Positions 51,542 through 61,360 are shown, counted from the stretch's first letter. The stretch: DNA of 64,000 nucleotides from Caulobacter rhizosphaerae (GCF_010977555.1 NZ_CP048815.1:3340501-3404500); one strand, 5' to 3'. Made by a program: numbers and translations. The notes: generated by a model not told the origin, from the sequence alone.

Positions 51542-51886
51542 CTAGCCTTCGTCGCCGGGCGTTGGGTCAAGAGGCCATACCTCAACGACTCCTTGCGCCA
51601 CCGCGCAGGGGCTCCGGGCGGCGATCTCGATCGCGGCCTCCAGGTTCGGGGCCTCGACCAGGGCAAAGCCGGCGACGGGCAGGTCGGCCGACAGGAACGG
51701 ACCTTGCGTCACCCGCACCTCGGCGGCGTCATGATTGCGCACCTGAACGGGCGTGCCGGCGACGCCCATGACGTCGCCTTCACGCACCCGTTGGGCGTCG
51801 GCCGCGTGCGCCGCGTCTCGCACCGTCTTGGCGGTCCGATCGTAGCCGGACCTGTCGCCATAACCGATCGTGATGAACCTGGGCAT
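51542..51886 (-). CDS. YCII-related/DGPF-domain protein
   Basis: A 114-residue protein of the dimeric alpha/beta-barrel YCII-like family. I begin at the ATG at 51886 (MPRFITIGYGDRSGYD), since upstream sequence is not family-like. The segments VTQGPFLSADLPVAGFALVEA and AIEIAARSPCAVAQGVVEVWPL are the diagnostic ones, with a DGPF-type GPF core. No reaction is firmly established for the family. It is isolated between the GntR gene and a serine hydrolase gene. Confidence 0.82.
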   Translation of the reverse strand: MPRFITIGYGDRSGYDRTAKTVRDAAHAADAQRVREGDVMGVAGTPVQVRNHDAAEVRVTQGPFLSADLPVAGFALVEAPNLEAAIEIAARSPCAVAQGVVEVWPLDPTPGDEG

Positions 51887-52058
51887 GCCAGCCTGAACGC
51901 GAAGACCCGCCAGCGGTTCTCGGCGAACTTCCACTTTCGGCCCGTCGCGAACGAAAGGCTCAGCAGGTCATCAGTTGCGACAACACCGGTGATCGGCTGG
52001 CTGTACATTCAAAGGGGCAGCCGCCAAGTTCCGACTCTCAGGGTTGTGGAGATAGCGA

Positions 52059-53420
52059 ATGCGGTTGGTGAGCCTACTGGCGATTGGCGCAACCTTGGTC
52101 GGCGTAGGCGCGGCGAACGCAGAAACTTCGGGACATTGCCCCGCCCGGGATTTTCAGGCCGCCGCCGGTAGAGCCATTGACGACCTCGACACCTCCCAGT
52201 CCTTCACTGGCGCGGTGCTGGTGGCGATCGACGGAAAACCTGTCCTGCGGCGCGCCGTGGGTGAGGCCAACCGCGAGTGGCATATCGCCAACACCGTCGA
52301 TACCCGGTTCCGGATCGGTTCGGCGACCAAGACCTTTACGGCGGTGGCGGTCCTGCGTCTGGTCGACGAAGGCAAGATCGCTCTGGACGACCCCGTCGCT
52401 AAATACGTGCCAAACCTGCCCCAGGCCTGGACCGGTGTCACGATCAGAATGTTGCTCAGCCATACGTCCGGCGTGCCCGACTACGTCTTCGCCCCGACTT
52501 TCCGGGGTCGCGAGGCCCGCCTGATCCAGACGCCGGAGAGCCTGGTGGCCCTCGTGCGCGAGAAGCCGCTCGTCTTCGCGCCGGGAACGGGCTGGCGTTA
52601 CAGCAACACCGGCTATGTCTTGCTGGGCATGGTGATCGAGAAGGTGTCCGAACGACCTTACGCCGACTACCTGCGCGAGGAGTTCTTCAAGCCTCTGGGC
52701 ATGGCCGACACGGGCTACGAGACCGAGGACGCCGTCATGGCGCGGCGCGCCTCGGGCTATATGCGCACTCGTGACGGCTGGACGACAGGGCCATTCATGG
52801 CGCCCAGCGCCGCCTACGCGGCGGGTGCGCTGTACTCGACCGTGGGCGACCTGCTGAAGTGGGACCAGGCGCTTTACGGCGATCGACTGGTGTCCAAGGC
52901 CGGCCGCGACTTGATGTTCGCCGACTACCGCAACCACTACGGCCTGGGTTGGCAGGTCGACGAGACCTGGGGAACGAGGCGGCTTAGCCATGGCGGCGCC
53001 ACGCCCGGCTTCCAAGCGTCGTTCCAGCGCTATCCCGATCGGCGGCTGACCGTGGCGGCGCTGTCGAACTCCGAGCTTGGCGTTGCGGAAAAGCTCGCCA
53101 CGGACCTGGCGGGCTTGTGTCTTGGCGCTTCGGTCTATCCGGCCGAGGTCGCCTTGGCGCCTAGCGCCCTCGATGCCTTCGCGGGCGACTATCGCGATGC
53201 AAAGGGCGTCCCCGTGAAGGTGGTTCGCCAGGGCGCGCGACTGGTGGCCTATTTCGGCGACGAGCCCGCGGGGACGCTCTACGCCTCCGGGCCCACCGTC
53301 TTCTTCATGAAGGTCTCGGACGCGCAGGTATCATTCCGTGGTGAGGCAGGACGGACCAGGACTCTGGTCGTGCACCAGCACGGTAAGGACTATGTTTTCG
53401 ATCAAGCGTCGGGACATTAG
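52059..53420 (+). CDS. Secreted serine hydrolase, beta-lactamase/D-alanyl-D-alanine carboxypeptidase family
   Basis: A 453-residue class C beta-lactamase-like protein. The signal peptide ends near residue 21 (GAANAE). The catalytic motif is S88-A-T-K91, followed by YSNTGY (YxN) and HGGATPG (in place of KTG). A small C-terminal beta domain (about 355-450) is present, as in many esterase/peptidase members of this family. It could be an esterase, peptidase or lactamase; resistance cannot be inferred. It stands alone on the plus strand. Confidence 0.87.
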   Translation: MRLVSLLAIGATLVGVGAANAETSGHCPARDFQAAAGRAIDDLDTSQSFTGAVLVAIDGKPVLRRAVGEANREWHIANTVDTRFRIGSATKTFTAVAVLRLVDEGKIALDDPVAKYVPNLPQAWTGVTIRMLLSHTSGVPDYVFAPTFRGREARLIQTPESLVALVREKPLVFAPGTGWRYSNTGYVLLGMVIEKVSERPYADYLREEFFKPLGMADTGYETEDAVMARRASGYMRTRDGWTTGPFMAPSAAYAAGALYSTVGDLLKWDQALYGDRLVSKAGRDLMFADYRNHYGLGWQVDETWGTRRLSHGGATPGFQASFQRYPDRRLTVAALSNSELGVAEKLATDLAGLCLGASVYPAEVALAPSALDAFAGDYRDAKGVPVKVVRQGARLVAYFGDEPAGTLYASGPTVFFMKVSDAQVSFRGEAGRTRTLVVHQHGKDYVFDQASGH

Positions 53421-53531
53421 GTCAAAGCTCAGCTTCGGACTGACAAGGAGACAGGGCGCGCAGCCAGTCAGCCACGCGCCCGGGTCCCGAGACCTACCCT
53501 AAGAGCGCGCTCAGGGCGGACTGATGTGTGA

Positions 53532-55943
53532 TCAGCCCGTGACCGTCAGGGTCGCCTTTTTCAGGTCCACCGAGTTCGGGCCCGCCAGCAGGGTGAACTG
53601 GCCCGGCTCGACCACGCGCTTCATCTCCAGGTTCCACAGCGACAGGTCCAGGGGCGAGACCTCGAAGGTCACGGTCTGCTTGGCGCCCGGAGCCAGGCTT
53701 ACGCGCTTGAAGTGCTTCAGCTCCAGCAGCGGACGGGTCACCGAGGCGGCCTCGTCGTGGATGTAGAGCTGCACCACCTCGTCGCCGGCCACCTTGCCGG
53801 TGTTGGTCACGTCGACCTCGACCCTGACGCTCTCGTTCGCGCCGATCTGGGCCTCGGCCGGACGCGGCGCCGAGATGTCGAAGGTAGTGTAGGACAGGCC
53901 GAAGCCGAACGGATAGAGCGGCGAGGTGTCGCCCAGCAGGTAGCCGCGGCGGGCCGTGGGCTTGCGGTTGTAGTAGATCGGCAGTTGGCCGACGTCGCGG
54001 GCGATGCTGACCGGCAGCTTGCCGCCCGGATTGGCGCGGCCGAACAGGATGTCGGCGGCGGCGTTGCCGGTTTCCTGGCCCAGGTACCAGCCCTCGACCA
54101 GGGCGTCGGCGCGCTCGGCCAGCAGGTTCACCGACAGCGGCCGGCCATTGAGCAGGAACACCACGGTCGGCTTGCCCAGGTCGAAGATCGCCTTGGCCAG
54201 GTCGTTCTGCTGGCCGACGAGATCCAGGCTCTCGCGGTCGCCCAGGTGGGCGTCGGCCCAGGCCTCACGGCTGGTCTGCTCGTTGTCGCCCAGCACCATG
54301 ACGACCACGTCGGCCTTGCGGGCCACCTCGACGGCCTCGGCGATCAGCTTGGCGTTGACGGCCGGGTCGACCAGCTTGACCTCGTCCTGCGCCCAGATCC
54401 GGGCCTCGGTGATCCGCACGGCCTCGGCGTAGTCCAGCGTAAAGCCGCTCTTCTTGGCTTCCGCCTGCAGGCCTTCGTAGATCGACACCACGTGGCGCGG
54501 CACATCGCTGTAACCGCCGATCGGGGTGTCCTTGGCGTGGGTGCCCAGCAGCGCCAGGCGCTTGAACTTCGACGGATCGAGCGGCAGCACGCCCTTGTCA
54601 TTCTTCAGCAGCACCACCGCCTTGCGGGCCGCCTCGCGGGCCAGGGCGATCGCGTCGGGCGCTGCGGTCTTGGCGTCGGCCGTCTTCTCGTCGGCATAGG
54701 GGTTCTCGAACAGGCCGCCTTCGAACTTGACGGCCAGGACACGGGCCACGGCCTCGTCGACCGCCGCCTGCGACACGCGGCCCGACTTCACCAGCTCCGG
54801 CAGCAGGGCGTAGGCCTCGCCGTCAGGCAGCTCGACGTCGACCGTGGCGTTCATCGCCATCACGGCGGTCTCGGCCAGGCTGTCGGTCAGCTTGTGACGG
54901 TCGCGCAGTTCCTTGATGGCGAAATAGTCGCTCATCGTCACGCCCTTGAAGCCCCACTCGCCCCGCAGCACGTCGTGCAGCAGCCAGCGGTTGGCGTGCG
55001 AGGGCACCCCGTCGATCTCGTTGTAGGACGGCATGACCGAGCGCACCGGCAGCTCCTTCACCGCCCGCTCGAATGGCGGGAAGAAGTTCTCGCGCAGCGT
55101 CCGCTCGGCGATCTGGGCGGGGCCGACATTGGTCCCGTTCTCCGGCTGCCCGTGGCCGGTCATGTGCTTGAGGGTGACGAACACCTTGTCCTTGGCCAGC
55201 GGCAGGGTCTTGCCCTGGAAGCCGCGGATCGCCGCCAGGCCGATCTCGGCGCACAGGTGCGGATCCTCGCCGTAGGTCTCCTCGATGCGGCCCCAGCGCG
55301 GGTCGCGGGCCACGTCGACCACCGGGGCCAGGGCGATGTTCGAGCCGCGGGCCCGCATCTCGCGGGCGGCGACGGCGAAGCACTTCTCCACCGTGTCGGG
55401 ATCGAAGGTCGAGGCCATGGCGATGGCCTGGGGGAAGCTGGTGGCGTCGCGCGCGACATAGCCGTGCAGGGCCTCGTCGTGCATCAGCATCGGGATGCCC
55501 AGGCGCGTCTGTTCCATGGCCCATTTCTGGGCGGCGTTGACGTAGCGGGCGGTCTCCTTGGCGTTGCGGTTGACCGAGCCGTCGTCGGCGCCGGCGGCGG
55601 CGTCGACCACCGCGGCCGGCTTCAGGCCCTTGCGGTCGGAGGGGCGCGAGATCTGGCCCAGGCCGTTGGGGAAGTTCTTGCTGGCCTCGGCGGGCGAGAA
55701 CTCGCCCTCGGGGGTCTGGACCTTGGCCTTGGTCAGCCAGACGCCGATCAGTTGGGCCGCCTTCTCCTCCAGCGTCATGCGCGAGAGCAGATCGCGGACC
55801 CGCAGTTCGACAGGCTGAGCGGGATCCTTGTACAGCGGCTTGTCGCCCGCCTTCGGCGCGGCGGCGCGGGCGAGGGTCGTCGACGCGGCGGCCAGGGCGG
55901 CCAGGCTGACGCCGAGCGTGCGACGGGTGACGGTCTGGCGCAT
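53532..55943 (-). CDS. Exported GH3 beta-glycosidase (beta-xylosidase/beta-glucosidase)
   Basis: An 803-residue GH3 enzyme. A probable Tat leader (TRRTLGVSLAALAAAST) opens it. The order is the usual TIM barrel (about 45-370), alpha/beta sandwich (about 400-640) and fibronectin-III-like C-terminus (about 690-800). The nucleophile Asp is in GVTMSDYFAIKEL. Other motifs are PLAKDKVFVTLKHMTGHG and GMPMLMHDEALHGYV-like segments. In this locus it most likely removes xylose from xylo-oligosaccharides. It is divergent from an SGNH hydrolase across a gap holding a LacI-type site. Confidence 0.92.
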   Translation of the reverse strand: MRQTVTRRTLGVSLAALAAASTTLARAAAPKAGDKPLYKDPAQPVELRVRDLLSRMTLEEKAAQLIGVWLTKAKVQTPEGEFSPAEASKNFPNGLGQISRPSDRKGLKPAAVVDAAAGADDGSVNRNAKETARYVNAAQKWAMEQTRLGIPMLMHDEALHGYVARDATSFPQAIAMASTFDPDTVEKCFAVAAREMRARGSNIALAPVVDVARDPRWGRIEETYGEDPHLCAEIGLAAIRGFQGKTLPLAKDKVFVTLKHMTGHGQPENGTNVGPAQIAERTLRENFFPPFERAVKELPVRSVMPSYNEIDGVPSHANRWLLHDVLRGEWGFKGVTMSDYFAIKELRDRHKLTDSLAETAVMAMNATVDVELPDGEAYALLPELVKSGRVSQAAVDEAVARVLAVKFEGGLFENPYADEKTADAKTAAPDAIALAREAARKAVVLLKNDKGVLPLDPSKFKRLALLGTHAKDTPIGGYSDVPRHVVSIYEGLQAEAKKSGFTLDYAEAVRITEARIWAQDEVKLVDPAVNAKLIAEAVEVARKADVVVMVLGDNEQTSREAWADAHLGDRESLDLVGQQNDLAKAIFDLGKPTVVFLLNGRPLSVNLLAERADALVEGWYLGQETGNAAADILFGRANPGGKLPVSIARDVGQLPIYYNRKPTARRGYLLGDTSPLYPFGFGLSYTTFDISAPRPAEAQIGANESVRVEVDVTNTGKVAGDEVVQLYIHDEAASVTRPLLELKHFKRVSLAPGAKQTVTFEVSPLDLSLWNLEMKRVVEPGQFTLLAGPNSVDLKKATLTVTG

Positions 55944-56054
55944 GATCTCTTCGTTTCCCCATAATGGAACAAACCGCCCAGGGACGGTGGCGGCGTTGCT
56001 CGCCGACGTTGAGGGGCACTATGGAAGCAGAGATCTGACCACTCAAGTTTTTTA

Positions 56055-56068
56055 TGGTACCGGTCTCA
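56055..56068. promoter_or_regulatory. LacI-type operator-like site between GH3 and SGNH genes
   Basis: TGGTACCGGTCTCA fits TGNTANCGNTANCA with one mismatch. It lies in the divergent gap, 112 bases from the GH3 start and 64 from the SGNH start. Confidence 0.5.
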
Positions 56069-56131
56069 TTTCCTCGCCTAGGATCGAGGCCGAACAAGCA
56101 AGATCCCTCGTCGGAGGGGCTGGAGGAAGCC

Positions 56132-57397
56132 TTGGATATCGCAAGACGCACCCTGGTCGGGCTGGTGGCCGCGCTGTCGGTGGCCGCCTCCCCGCTCGCC
56201 CTCGCCCAGGCCGCGCCCGGCAAGGCGGCCAAGACGGAGCGCTGGGTGGCCTCCTGGGCTTCGGCCCAGATGGTCCCGGCGGCCAAGGACGCCCTTCCCG
56301 CCCCCGACGTCACCGACGGCACGCTGCGCCAGACCCTGCGGCTCAGCACCGGAGGCGGCAAGATCCGGGTGCGGCTGTCCAACGCCTTCGGGACCGAGCC
56401 GCTGAAGCTGTCGGGCGTCCACGTCGCCCTGGCCGCCGCCCCGGGCTCGGCCCGGATCGACCCGGCCAGCGACCGCGCCCTGGCCTTCTCCGGCCGCTCC
56501 GAGGTGACGATCCCCCCGGGCGCCGAATACCTGTCCGACCCGATCGGCTTCCCAGCCAAGCCCCTGGCGAACCTGGCCGTGACGCTCCGCTTCGACGGCG
56601 CGCCGCCCGCCCAGCAGACCAGCCACCCGGGCTCTCGCACCACCTCGTGGTTCGGGCCCGGCGACCAGCTGGCGGCCGCCGAGCTGACCGGCGGCAAGTC
56701 ACTGGACCACTGGTTCCAGATCTCGGGCGTCGACGTGCAGCGCCCGGCCGGGGCCAGCCTGGTGACCTTCGGCGACTCGATCACCGACGGCTACGGCGTC
56801 ACCACCAACGGTAACAATCGCTGGCCCGACCTCCTGGCTGCGCGCCTGCAGGCCGATCCGCGCACCCGGGGCGTGGGCGTGCTCAACGCCGGCATCGGCG
56901 GCAACCGCCTGCTGCTGGACGGCCTGGGGCCCAACGCCATGGCCCGTTTCGACCGCGACGTGCTGAACCAGGCCGGCGTGAAGTACGTCATCCTGCTGGA
57001 GGGCGTGAACGACCTGGGCGTCCTGACCCGCGACCAGCCCGCCAGCCCCGAAGCCCACGCCGCCCTGGTGGCGCGGATGACCGCCGCCTACGACCAGATG
57101 ATCCGCCGCGCCCATGATCGCGGGATCAAGGTCTACGGCGCTACCGTCATGCCTTTCGGCGGCTCGGCCTACTACCATCCCGACGCGGCCAACGAGCAGG
57201 ACCGCCAGGCGATCAACGCCTGGATCCGGACGCCCGGCCGCTTCGACGCGGTGATCGACTTCGACAGGCTGACGCGCGACCCGGCCCGTCCCAGCCGGCT
57301 GTCCTCCGCCTACGACTCCGGCGACGGCCTGCACCCCTCGCTGGCCGGCTACAAGGCCATGGCCGACGCCGTGCCGCTGGACCTGTTCACGCGCTGA
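56132..57397 (+). CDS. Secreted SGNH/GDSL-family hydrolase (esterase)
   Basis: A 421-residue SGNH hydrolase. I start it at the TTG at 56132, preceded by GGAGGA, because the resulting N-terminus is a signal peptide (VGLVAALSVAASPLALAQA). An ATG at 56054 is in frame, but it overlaps the operator-like site and adds 26 uncharacteristic residues. Catalytic blocks are FGDSITDGYG (Ser), GIGGNRLL, LEGVNDLG and GDGLHPSLAGY (Asp/His). An N-terminal beta domain precedes the hydrolase domain. In a xylan locus, deacetylation of xylan or oligosaccharides is the likely role. Confidence 0.9.
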   Translation: MDIARRTLVGLVAALSVAASPLALAQAAPGKAAKTERWVASWASAQMVPAAKDALPAPDVTDGTLRQTLRLSTGGGKIRVRLSNAFGTEPLKLSGVHVALAAAPGSARIDPASDRALAFSGRSEVTIPPGAEYLSDPIGFPAKPLANLAVTLRFDGAPPAQQTSHPGSRTTSWFGPGDQLAAAELTGGKSLDHWFQISGVDVQRPAGASLVTFGDSITDGYGVTTNGNNRWPDLLAARLQADPRTRGVGVLNAGIGGNRLLLDGLGPNAMARFDRDVLNQAGVKYVILLEGVNDLGVLTRDQPASPEAHAALVARMTAAYDQMIRRAHDRGIKVYGATVMPFGGSAYYHPDAANEQDRQAINAWIRTPGRFDAVIDFDRLTRDPARPSRLSSAYDSGDGLHPSLAGYKAMADAVPLDLFTR

Positions 57398-57477
57398 CGG
57401 CGGAAACGCGCGGCCGGAAACAAACGGGCGGAAACAAACCTGCAATGTCTTGACCCTAGACCAAGGTCTCGCTCGAT

Positions 57478-57492
57478 TGACACCGGTTTCCA
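57478..57492. promoter_or_regulatory. Weak LacI-type operator-like site
   Basis: TGACACCGGTTTCCA contains the ACCGGT core seen at 56055 but fits the full pattern poorly. It is 38 bases upstream of the LamG protein start. Confidence 0.3.
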
Positions 57493-57529
57493 TGAAAGAC
57501 TGGACAGGGCGGATTCAGGGAGGGGGCGA

Positions 57530-60500
57530 ATGGCCCGCGCAAGATATAACCTCAAGGCGGCGCTGCTGCTGTCGGCTGCGCTGACCGCCACGCCCGGGCT
57601 CGTCCACGCCGCCGCAGACCCTCAGGGCGACAGCGGCCTGCTGTTCCACCTGACCGGCGACAAGGGCCTGACCGCCGACCTCGCCGGCGGCGAGGCCGCC
57701 CCCAACTTCGCCGACAAGGTCAAGATCAAGACCGACCCCGTCCACGGGCCCTATATCGAGGCGGCCGGCGAGGAGACGCTCAGCTGGATGGCGCCGGGCA
57801 ACCTCTACGCCCAGCGCGGGACGCTCAGCTTCTACTGGCGGGCCCGCGACCCGGTCGGGACCACGCCCTTCCCGCTGTTCCGAGTCGGCTATGCCGATCA
57901 CACCAGCTGGGACATGGCCTGGCTGCGCATCGACTGGAACGGCAAGGGCTTCGACGCCTTCGTCACCGACAACAATCTCGCGCGGGTGCGGGTCAGCACG
58001 ACGGCCGCGCCGCCCCGGCCCGACCAGTGGATCCTGGTCACCTTCACCTGGGACGAGGCCAAGGGGGTCGCCCTCTATATCGACGGCAAGCCCGTCGCCT
58101 CGAAGGCCCAGGCCGCCGCCCTGGACGCCGGCCTGGACCAGTTCGGTCCGCACAGCCGGGTGATCTCGCCCCACCAGGTGCAGAGCGCTTACCAGTTCGT
58201 CCGCGGCGGCGACGTCGACGACATCCGCATCTACGACCGTGCCCTGGACGCCGCCGCCGTCGCCGGCCTGGCCGCCGGCAAGGAGCCGGCCCCAGCCTTC
58301 GCCGCCACGGACGCCATGACCTGGCTCCACCGCTACGGCTGGGACCGTCCGACCGATCCGCCGCCCTACCTGGCCAACGCCACGACCACGATCCGCAAGG
58401 TCGAGTTCACCGACCAGTTCGACCTCAAGGAGCGCATGACCCTGGGTTCGGACGGCGTTGCCGAGACCACCTGGCCCGGCGTCTACAACCGCTCGAAACT
58501 GCCCGGCCGCCACGACTATTTCGAGCTGCCGGACTGGAACGTCTATGTCGAGGGCGGCAAGGCGATCACCTTTACCCTGCCCGACGAGCCCTATAACCGC
58601 CTGGAGGTCCAGGGTGCGGCCTACGGATCGCTGACCACGATCGACGCGGCTGGCCGTGAGACCCCGCTGGCCAAGCGCCCCAAGGGTGAACTGCGCACCT
58701 TCAACCAGTTCGCGGCCCTGAAGGGCGGCAAGCTGCGGTTCGACAACCTGGTGCAGGAAACCCCGATCCAGGAGCTGGCGGCCTACAACGTCACGGGCGC
58801 CGCCGAGCCTGACGAGTTCACCCTCAGCTACGTCGTGCGCCCCGGCGCCGACCCGGCCGCCTATCCGACGCTGGACGCGCTTTCGACCTTCGTGAAGGGC
58901 CGGTACGCGGCCGGCGAGCGGACCATCGTCGCCGCCCTGCCCGCCGCCGCCCCGACCAAGCCTCGCGCCGATACGACGGTCCTACCAGGCCAGCCGATCG
59001 CCCACGTGCTGATCCCGGCCGACTTCCGCCAGGCCCGCCCCGGCGGCCCGGTCGGCAAGTTCCAGTACGGCTGGCAGGGGATGGACGCGGGCCTGGACGG
59101 CCTGGCCATCGATCTCCCCGCCCTCAAGGTCAAGCCGACCCACGGCGAGCTGTTCGCGCTGAACATCAAGGTCAAGGACCCGCTGTGGCCGGGCCGCGAC
59201 CTGATCGACGTCAACGTCTCGGTCAAGCCCGGCGAGGCCCGCACGGTGTTCCTCGACACCCGCGACCGCCTGCTGCCGGAAGGCCGGAGCCTCTACCTGA
59301 CCATCGCCGGGGCCGGCGCCGACTTCGACGCCCGGCAGTTGGACGGCATGGCCGTGCGCCTGAAGTTCAAGCCCGCCGCCGACGCCAAGGCCGAGCACGT
59401 CGCCGACCGCCTGGCCCAGGCGCGCGACAACCTGGCCTTCCTGGTCGAGGAGCACGACGTCTCCAAGCGCCTGGCCCGCTACCAGCGGCTGGACCTGGAG
59501 CTGTCGGACCTGCTGCGCGTCGACCCGACCAACCTGCACGGCCGCGAGATGTGGGCCGAGCTCAATCCCGAGCAGCCCGGCGTCCCCGTCGCCCTGCCGA
59601 CCGCCCCGGCCGGCGTCCCGAAGTGGGCGTTCCTGCAGGTCGAGGATCTCAAGCGGGTGCGCAAGTTCATCGAATGGTGGATCGACAACCGCCAGGTCCC
59701 ATACGGCGACTTCGGCGGCGGCATCTCCGACGACGACGACCTGACCCAGCAGTGGCCGCCCCTGGCCCTGATGGGCGACATTCCCGACAAGACCACCGCC
59801 TCGCTGAACGCTCTGCTCGACGCGGCCTACAGGAACGACATGATCCCGAACGGTCTGTCGCGGATCAAGACCGACGAGCTGCATTCCTACGAAGAGGCGA
59901 TCAACCTCAAGGCCGAGGCCATGTACACCGGCTATGGCGATCCCAAGGTCGTCGAGCGGATGATGGAGACCGCCCGGGCCTATCCGAGCGTCGCCAACAG
60001 GGGCGAGGACGGCCACGTCCACATCCTCAGCCGTTTCTTCTCGGCCACCGACGTGTCGCGCGACGGGCCCTGGGGCTGGTCACATCCCTATTCGTACCTG
60101 ATCCTGCATCCGGGCATGCTGATCGCCGACTTCAACGGCGATCCGACGATGCGCAAGCTGATCGTCGACCTGGCCGACGGCCACCTGGCCCACGGCAAGC
60201 AGGATCCGGACGGGACCTGGCGCTATCCGGAGGACATCAACGCCGCCACCGGCGAGTCACGCGGCGAGCTGACCGGCAAGGGCCGCGGCAATGTCTCGGC
60301 CATGCAGCTGTTCTGGGCGGCCTGGCGCTGGACCGGCGACGACAAGTACCTGCGCCCGTTGAAGGGCGAGATCGCCCACCAGTCGGGCCGGGGCCTGGAC
60401 GAGCTGAACAGCGACGTCATCGACATGCTGGGCCTGCGCGCCCAGGCCGCGCCGATGATCAAGGCCATGGTGAACAAGGGCTCGGACGATCCCTTCGTGC

Positions 60501-61309
60501 TGTACCAGGCCTGGCGCTCGACCGGCGACACCGCCTATCTCGAAAAGGTCTATGGCGACGAGATCACCACCGCCGAGCAGCGGATGTGGATGGTCACCGA
60601 GGCCCACTGGTGGTCGGACCGGGTGGAGCTGTTCAGCGACATCCTGCAGCGCTCCCGCCTCGGCGGCATGGCCCTGCGCCGCAACCAGATGTTCCCCGGC
60701 CACCTGGTCAGCTGGCGGTTCGATACGCCGACGGCCGCCGAGGACGTCGGCATCCTGGTCACCGGCGGACAGAAAAGCTTCAAGGTCACCGGCTACAACC
60801 TGACCAGCCAGCCGCTGCACGCGGTGATGACAGGGTGGGACGTCGCGGCCGGCCAGTGGTCGGTGACGCGGGCCGCCGACGGAGTCGCCGAGCCGGCGGC
60901 CTTGGTGGCTTTCGAGCGCACCACCGGCCTGGACGTGACCTTCGCGCCCGGCAAGACCACGACCTGGGAGTTCACCCTGCAGACCCCCGCCGCCACGCCC
61001 GTCACCGAACGCCCCGACCTCGGGATCAGCCGGGACGACGTCAAGGTCGGCCGGTCTGGCCTAACCGTCACGGTCCACAGCCTGGGCGCCAAGCCGGCCC
61101 CGGCCTCGGTCGTGCTGGTGGAGGACGCCTCGGGCAAGGAACTGGCGCGGGCGACCACGCCTATCCTGCCGCCGCCCCTCGACCTGAAGCCGAAAACCGC
61201 GAAGGTCGCGCTGAAGGCCGGCTGGAAAAGCGGCTACCGCGTGCGCATTCTCACCCCGGCCGGCGCGCCGGAAATCACTCAACTGAACAATATCGTTGTC
61301 GCCCCCTAA
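57530..61309 (+). CDS. Large secreted LamG-domain protein, probable polysaccharide-active enzyme of unknown family
   Basis: A 1259-residue exported protein with a signal peptide (about 1-27, GLVHAAAD). A concanavalin A/LamG-like sandwich covers about residues 30-250 (GTLSFYWRAR, WILVTFTWDEAKGVALYIDGKPV, DDIRIYDRALD). Beta-rich domains follow to about 650. The region of about 690-1090 is helical with toroid-like repeats (PYGDFGGGISDDDDLTQQWPPLALMG, LHSYEEAINLKAEAMYTGYG, GHVHILSRFF, MQLFWAAWRWTGDDKYL), as in alpha/alpha-barrel glycosidases and lyases. An Ig-like C-terminus closes it. I cannot place it in a CAZy family. It lies after the SGNH gene and has a terminator behind it. Confidence 0.75.
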   Translation: MARARYNLKAALLLSAALTATPGLVHAAADPQGDSGLLFHLTGDKGLTADLAGGEAAPNFADKVKIKTDPVHGPYIEAAGEETLSWMAPGNLYAQRGTLSFYWRARDPVGTTPFPLFRVGYADHTSWDMAWLRIDWNGKGFDAFVTDNNLARVRVSTTAAPPRPDQWILVTFTWDEAKGVALYIDGKPVASKAQAAALDAGLDQFGPHSRVISPHQVQSAYQFVRGGDVDDIRIYDRALDAAAVAGLAAGKEPAPAFAATDAMTWLHRYGWDRPTDPPPYLANATTTIRKVEFTDQFDLKERMTLGSDGVAETTWPGVYNRSKLPGRHDYFELPDWNVYVEGGKAITFTLPDEPYNRLEVQGAAYGSLTTIDAAGRETPLAKRPKGELRTFNQFAALKGGKLRFDNLVQETPIQELAAYNVTGAAEPDEFTLSYVVRPGADPAAYPTLDALSTFVKGRYAAGERTIVAALPAAAPTKPRADTTVLPGQPIAHVLIPADFRQARPGGPVGKFQYGWQGMDAGLDGLAIDLPALKVKPTHGELFALNIKVKDPLWPGRDLIDVNVSVKPGEARTVFLDTRDRLLPEGRSLYLTIAGAGADFDARQLDGMAVRLKFKPAADAKAEHVADRLAQARDNLAFLVEEHDVSKRLARYQRLDLELSDLLRVDPTNLHGREMWAELNPEQPGVPVALPTAPAGVPKWAFLQVEDLKRVRKFIEWWIDNRQVPYGDFGGGISDDDDLTQQWPPLALMGDIPDKTTASLNALLDAAYRNDMIPNGLSRIKTDELHSYEEAINLKAEAMYTGYGDPKVVERMMETARAYPSVANRGEDGHVHILSRFFSATDVSRDGPWGWSHPYSYLILHPGMLIADFNGDPTMRKLIVDLADGHLAHGKQDPDGTWRYPEDINAATGESRGELTGKGRGNVSAMQLFWAAWRWTGDDKYLRPLKGEIAHQSGRGLDELNSDVIDMLGLRAQAAPMIKAMVNKGSDDPFVLYQAWRSTGDTAYLEKVYGDEITTAEQRMWMVTEAHWWSDRVELFSDILQRSRLGGMALRRNQMFPGHLVSWRFDTPTAAEDVGILVTGGQKSFKVTGYNLTSQPLHAVMTGWDVAAGQWSVTRAADGVAEPAALVAFERTTGLDVTFAPGKTTTWEFTLQTPAATPVTERPDLGISRDDVKVGRSGLTVTVHSLGAKPAPASVVLVEDASGKELARATTPILPPPLDLKPKTAKVALKAGWKSGYRVRILTPAGAPEITQLNNIVVAP

Positions 61310-61322
61310 TTTAGCTTGGAGA

Positions 61323-61346
61323 CCCCGGAGCCGATCCGCTCCGGGG
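61323..61346 (+). terminator. Terminator hairpin after the LamG gene
   Basis: CCCCGGAGC (61323-61331) pairs perfectly with GCTCCGGGG (61338-61346) over six bases, 14 bases after the stop. No long T tract follows. It precedes the start codon at 61361. Confidence 0.6.
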
Positions 61347-61360
61347 GCGTTGCTTCGCCC

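Noticed and set aside
51488..52171. 227-codon plus-strand frame opposite the YCII-like gene
   Set aside because: The minus strand encodes the family signature; this frame has no similarity pattern and overlaps the serine hydrolase start.
59185..61314. A 709-codon plus-strand frame overlapping the LamG protein gene
   Set aside because: Composition is dominated by Arg, Pro and Gly, typical of a shifted frame; the overlapping frame has a signal peptide and domain structure.
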